DNA of 64,000 nucleotides from contig SVQY01000002.1 of assembly GCA_015065135.1 (NCBI GenBank), positions 36,734 through 100,733 of the forward strand. The letters run 5' to 3'. A program made the translations under genes and the position numbers. Of the stretch, positions 61,490 through 64,000 are shown one piece after another; the first letter of the stretch is position 1, and every line of letters begins with the position of its first letter. The notes under the pieces were generated by a model. The model was not told the DNA's origin. It worked only from the letters and a program-made list of their open reading frames with translations, and did no database searches. This stretch comes from Oscillospiraceae bacterium. Its GTDB lineage: Bacteria > Bacillota > Clostridia > Oscillospirales > CAG-272.

Positions 61490-61847
61490 TTTTGTTGCTC
61501 CTTTCAAGATCTGCAAGCAGTTTTTTGATCTGCTCGGCATCGTATTCCAAGTCCTTCTTAATGTCGGCAAGCATTTGGGCATATCCGCTTTCGGAAAATT
61601 CGTACTGACGGGAACGCCGTTTTTCTTCGTACCCGTACCGAAAACCGACTTGCTTCATTTGGCGGCTGAGAACGATGTCAATGGCGATGTACTTTTTATA
61701 GTAGCCGTGGTCTATGCTGACCGTCTGTGACAATCTCCTGCCGAAGATCGGCGTGCCGTAATCGTCCTCGCCTTTGTATGCACCGCTTTTATCGTAAACA
61801 CAATAGCCGCCTTTGATTTCCTCGAAAGTGGGGAATATACCGCTCAT
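61479..61847 (-). CDS. Small phage protein, 122 aa
   Basis: Start ATG 61847 behind AAAGGAGCGAGGG. N-terminal aromatic-rich part (FPTFEEIKGGYCVYDKSG) and a charged helical C-terminus (MLADIKKDLEYDAEQIKKLLADLE). Not recognised. Confidence 0.6.
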   Translation of the reverse strand: MSGIFPTFEEIKGGYCVYDKSGAYKGEDDYGTPIFGRRLSQTVSIDHGYYKKYIAIDIVLSRQMKQVGFRYGYEEKRRSRQYEFSESGYAQMLADIKKDLEYDAEQIKKLLADLERSNKNAE

Positions 61848-62221
61848 CCCTCGCTCCTTTCCGCAAGAGCTGCTACGCAATCCTCACGGGAAAGGAAAAC
61901 GCTCTTGCCGATGCTTGAAAACTTGTACCGTGTCCTGTTGGCAACGAATGCCCACTCAACGGTCTTGCCGCTTTTCTTTTTATTGATCTCGGTGACCGTG
62001 ATCTCCCTCGGTTCTTTTTGGGGAGAATCGTAGTAGCCGCCACGGATGTACCAGACCTTTTGACCTACCTCCACGGGCGGCACGACAACGGTGCCCTCAA
62101 GGAGCTTGTCTGCCATTGCCTCAAACACCCTCGGAAGCCAGATCGTTTCTGCCAAAACCTTGTGACCGTTTTCCACGCCCACAACCGTTTTCTTCATTGA
62201 CTCGATCAACCGATCTCTCAT
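61844..62221 (-). CDS. Small phage protein, 125 aa
   Basis: Start ATG 62221 (GGAGG and GGAGC upstream); the long N-terminal extension in the track is a shadow of the next gene. Contains an SH3-like beta segment (VEVGQKVWYIRGGYYD ... VEWAFVANRTRYKFSSIGKSVFLSREDC), a layout common in phage accessory proteins. Function unknown. Confidence 0.65.
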   Translation of the reverse strand: MRDRLIESMKKTVVGVENGHKVLAETIWLPRVFEAMADKLLEGTVVVPPVEVGQKVWYIRGGYYDSPQKEPREITVTEINKKKSGKTVEWAFVANRTRYKFSSIGKSVFLSREDCVAALAERSEG

Positions 62222-62613
62222 TGCTCCTGCACCTCCTTCGGAAGGGGCGGTAGGGGCATCCAGTGGGAGACCCGGACGGCGCCGATCTTCGGATAACCGT
62301 CCAGGTACCAGTGCCGGCCGTCGTATTCCACGAGCTGCAGGGCGTTTTTGAAGGTGAGGCCGCCGTGCGTTCCGTTCACAACGCCGAGAACAAAGCGGTC
62401 GGGCTCCGGCAGGGAGGCGGCGACGGGGATCCACATTTTGTTGATCGTGATGCAAAACTCGTCCGCTGTGCGCTCGTACATATCGCAAGCATCACAAAGT
62501 GCCCGGATATCCCGGCGCTGATCCCGGCGCAGGATCCCCCAAGCACCGTAGTGGCCGGGGGTCACGTCGGGATCTTCTACTCGTTTGCGGATGATATCGG
62601 ATATTTGACTCAT
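62218..62613 (-). CDS. DUF551-like phage protein
   Basis: 131 aa from ATG 62613 behind CAAGGAGG. The C-terminal part has the DUF551 frame: WIPVAASLPEPDRFVLGVV, then a W-containing middle, then VSHWMPLPPLP. The N-terminal 60 residues are helical. Common in phages, function unknown. Confidence 0.75.
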   Translation of the reverse strand: MSQISDIIRKRVEDPDVTPGHYGAWGILRRDQRRDIRALCDACDMYERTADEFCITINKMWIPVAASLPEPDRFVLGVVNGTHGGLTFKNALQLVEYDGRHWYLDGYPKIGAVRVSHWMPLPPLPKEVQEQ

Positions 62614-63536
62614 GGTTGTTCCTCCTTGAACAAAAATTGATGAGATGCCTTCCATTCCTCCCAGTCGATTTTTCTCCATTGACCGGAGTAGATGTATTTT
62701 TGCGCCATCAGGGTTTGCCATTGCTTGGGCATGATGCCTTTGCGCTGATCTTTGTAAGGCATCCCGTATATGGTGCAGGATTTAAGTTTCCGCATGGCGT
62801 AGATCCTCGTGAGATCGTCCTCAAGATCATCTGTCAGAAGGCAGTAAAAGAATAGTTTGGAATTGGGAATGCCGCGCTCCTCCAGCAGCGCGGCGGCTTG
62901 ATAGGCGGCTGCGATCTGTGCCTTGCGATCTACGGAAAAACGAATGCGCTTTTGCCATTTGCAACGGGCAAGAATGTCGGCAGTTTCCGGTGTAACCTCG
63001 AAAACGCTCATGGCTTGGTTGACATCAAGGAGATAATCTGTTTCCGCTAACTGCCGCAGCTGCTCTATGCCGTGTGGGTGAGCAAGAATGTTGTTATCTA
63101 ACAAGGTGAGTTTGTTGGTATCCTGACGTACAACCTCTTGCCACGTGCGATAAGGCCTGATGTTGCCTTCTTTTTGCGGAACGTAGCAGTGTGGGCATTT
63201 GTTAATGCATCCACGTGTCAGAAAGCCGATGGCATAGTCGCATTCGGGATAAATGGAGTAATCGGGGAATTGACAGTCGATCTCCTCCGGGAGATCCTCA
63301 AAAATTCCGTAGCCGGTGCCGCCTTTAATGGCATCAGAAGGGAGATACGGATCCTCCTCGGTGAAATCAAAGACCTTACTTGAATAGACTCTGTCATAAT
63401 GATCCAGCGCCATAAACCATTCAACCGTATCGCCACGCGCCTTGTGATAAGCGGAGATCTTCATCAGCGCGTAGTTGGGAAATTTGTTGTGTGTGCCGAA
63501 ATGCTCCGCATCGGCATCATGTATAGCGATGCGCAT
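62610..63536 (-). CDS. Phage-encoded radical SAM protein
   Basis: 308 aa from ATG 63536 behind AAGGAGG. The 4Fe-4S/SAM motif is CINKCPHCYV (CxxxCxxC). It has a B12-binding-like N-terminus (MRIAIHDADAEHFG ... FPNYALMKISAYHKARGD) without the canonical DxHxxG. Strand motifs LTLLDNNILAHP and RIRFSVDRKAQ follow. Such genes recur in phages of gut Firmicutes; the product modified is unknown. Confidence 0.88.
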   Translation of the reverse strand: MRIAIHDADAEHFGTHNKFPNYALMKISAYHKARGDTVEWFMALDHYDRVYSSKVFDFTEEDPYLPSDAIKGGTGYGIFEDLPEEIDCQFPDYSIYPECDYAIGFLTRGCINKCPHCYVPQKEGNIRPYRTWQEVVRQDTNKLTLLDNNILAHPHGIEQLRQLAETDYLLDVNQAMSVFEVTPETADILARCKWQKRIRFSVDRKAQIAAAYQAAALLEERGIPNSKLFFYCLLTDDLEDDLTRIYAMRKLKSCTIYGMPYKDQRKGIMPKQWQTLMAQKYIYSGQWRKIDWEEWKASHQFLFKEEQP

Positions 63537-63576
63537 TACATCCTCCTTGCCGCACAAGCGGTGATGATATTGCGGC

Positions 63577-63654
63577 TCATACGTAGATCCTCGGCGGGGT
63601 GGGGAGGGCTTCCTCTGTAGGGCGGCATTTTTCCGGATGGGTCAGATCTCTCAC
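63577..63654 (-). CDS. Possible 25-aa phage peptide
   Basis: GTG start overlapping the stop of the DUF3846 gene (GTGA), with GGAGGTGGAG upstream. The peptide (starting RDLTHPEKCRPTEE) ends with a stop overlapping an ATG of a further 14-codon ORF that reaches the radical SAM start. Could be a leader-type coupling chain rather than a functional protein. Confidence 0.35.
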   Translation of the reverse strand: MRDLTHPEKCRPTEEALPTPPRIYV

Positions 63655-63953
63655 GGCTCCACCTCCAGGGATCGGAAGGTTGCCGGAACGTCTGCGGGGC
63701 AGTTTTTGAACTCCCGTCTGCCCACACCGACGAAGATCACGGTGCCCACGAAATCCACCCCCAACACGTTCAGATTGTAGGGGAGATCCCGCAGCTTGCC
63801 CTCCTCGTTGCACAGGATCGCCAGATCCGAAAAGATGCGGATGCGCTCCACGTAGCCGCCCACGATCTGCTGCATGGTCTTATAGTCGTTTTCGATCTCC
63901 TCCCACCGGGCCTTCTCGCCGGGCTGCTTGATCAGTACGCGGATCTTGCTCAT
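63651..63953 (-). CDS. DUF3846-like phage protein
   Basis: 100 aa. Starts MSKIRVLIKQPGEKARWEEIEN; then TMQQIVGGYVERIRIFSDLAILCNEEGKL and the conserved GVDFVGTVIFVG segment of the DUF3846/YodL-like group in phages and plasmids. GGAGGATGCACA precedes the start. Function unknown. Confidence 0.78.
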   Translation of the reverse strand: MSKIRVLIKQPGEKARWEEIENDYKTMQQIVGGYVERIRIFSDLAILCNEEGKLRDLPYNLNVLGVDFVGTVIFVGVGRREFKNCPADVPATFRSLEVEP

Positions 63954-64000
63954 TGTGCATCCTCCTTCAGGTAAAGCTCATGGGTGCCGTCCACGAGGGC
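63950..64000 (-). CDS. C-terminal fragment of a phage gene running off the window
   Basis: Open to the edge; ends TGA overlapping the ATG of the DUF3846 gene (ATGA). Only 16 codons are visible (LVDGTHELYLKEDAQ), so it cannot be identified. It is counted because overlapping stops and starts are the rule in this cluster. Confidence 0.4.
   Translation of the reverse strand, partial: ALVDGTHELYLKEDAQ

Larger units (their letters stand above)
31678..64000 (+). mobile_element. Prophage, short-tailed (podovirus-like); right end outside the window
   Basis: Bounded on the left by tRNA-Gly. It contains terminase, HNH, portal, giant polyvalent protein, scaffold, capsid, adaptor, hub-like and tail-fibre genes on the plus strand, and small accessory genes on the minus strand to the window edge. 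No integrase, repressor, replication gene or recognisable endolysin is present, so the remainder and the other att site must lie beyond 64 kb. No tape measure, sheath or tail tube was found, which argues against a long tail. The exact left boundary between 31678 and about 32040 is not determined. Confidence 0.8.

Noticed and set aside
63536-63580. 14-codon ORF before the radical SAM gene
   Set aside because: Too short to support as a gene; mentioned only as part of a coupling chain.

Overview
The window looks like a chromosomal stretch of an anaerobic, spore-forming gut Clostridia (Oscillospirales/Christensenellales-like) carrying most of a prophage. This placement is inferred from gene content: a seven-gene spoIIIA sporulation operon, a nine-gene V/A-type ATPase operon, AraC-controlled glycan-degradation genes, ferredoxin-fused aldo/keto reductase, strong AGGAGG ribosome sites, and sigma-A promoters with almost invariant 17-bp spacers.

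Host part, 1-31.7 kb. It opens with a partial YifB/ComM AAA ATPase (minus strand). A large secreted glycerophosphodiesterase follows, with a collagen-like stalk and a membrane anchor. Next comes a carbohydrate block: a TIM-barrel glycosidase-like protein with a YgjV-like membrane protein, and a GH127 beta-L-arabinofuranosidase, each divergent from its own AraC-type activator. A class II aldolase-like protein, a second YgjV protein and a xylose-isomerase-like TIM barrel follow. A secreted protein and a hypothetical precede the ATPase operon, ordered G-I-K-E-C-F-A-B-D; its K subunit retains residues matching the sodium ligands of the Enterococcus rotor ring. Facing it is spoIIIAA-AG, apparently ending without spoIIIAH. 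spoIIIAA appears to start at a TTG just downstream of a sigma-E-like promoter. pdxY, a DUF1893 protein, a ferredoxin-fused AKR and tRNA-Gly(CCC) close the host part.

Prophage part, about 31.7 kb to the right edge. No integrase is in the window, so the far end lies outside. Rightward late genes: small terminase, HNH homing endonuclease, large terminase (P-loop disrupted by a 5-nt insertion), portal, a YGDYL-repeat protein, a tiny antisense moron with a consensus promoter, a 2998-aa polyvalent protein with an HExxH protease motif, a structured ~277-nt RNA or MITE, scaffold, capsid, head-tail adaptor, a hub/stabilisation-like protein, a collagen-like tail fibre with a Hint domain, and three small membrane proteins. 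No tail tube or tape-measure gene is seen, which fits a short-tailed (podovirus-like) phage. A 33-bp sequence occurs identically before the packaging genes and before the scaffold/capsid genes, suggesting two co-regulated late promoters. From 58.8 kb to the edge, tightly overlapping small accessory/early genes run leftward: ASCH-like, zinc-ribbon, DUF551-like, radical SAM, DUF3846-like and several unknowns.

Most interesting leads: the structured RNA/element at 47491-47767 with its terminator and duplicated late promoter; the giant polyvalent protein with an uncharacterised CxxC module; the broken terminase P-loop beside a homing endonuclease; and the 11-bp-phased GCAACACG repeats beside the tRNA.
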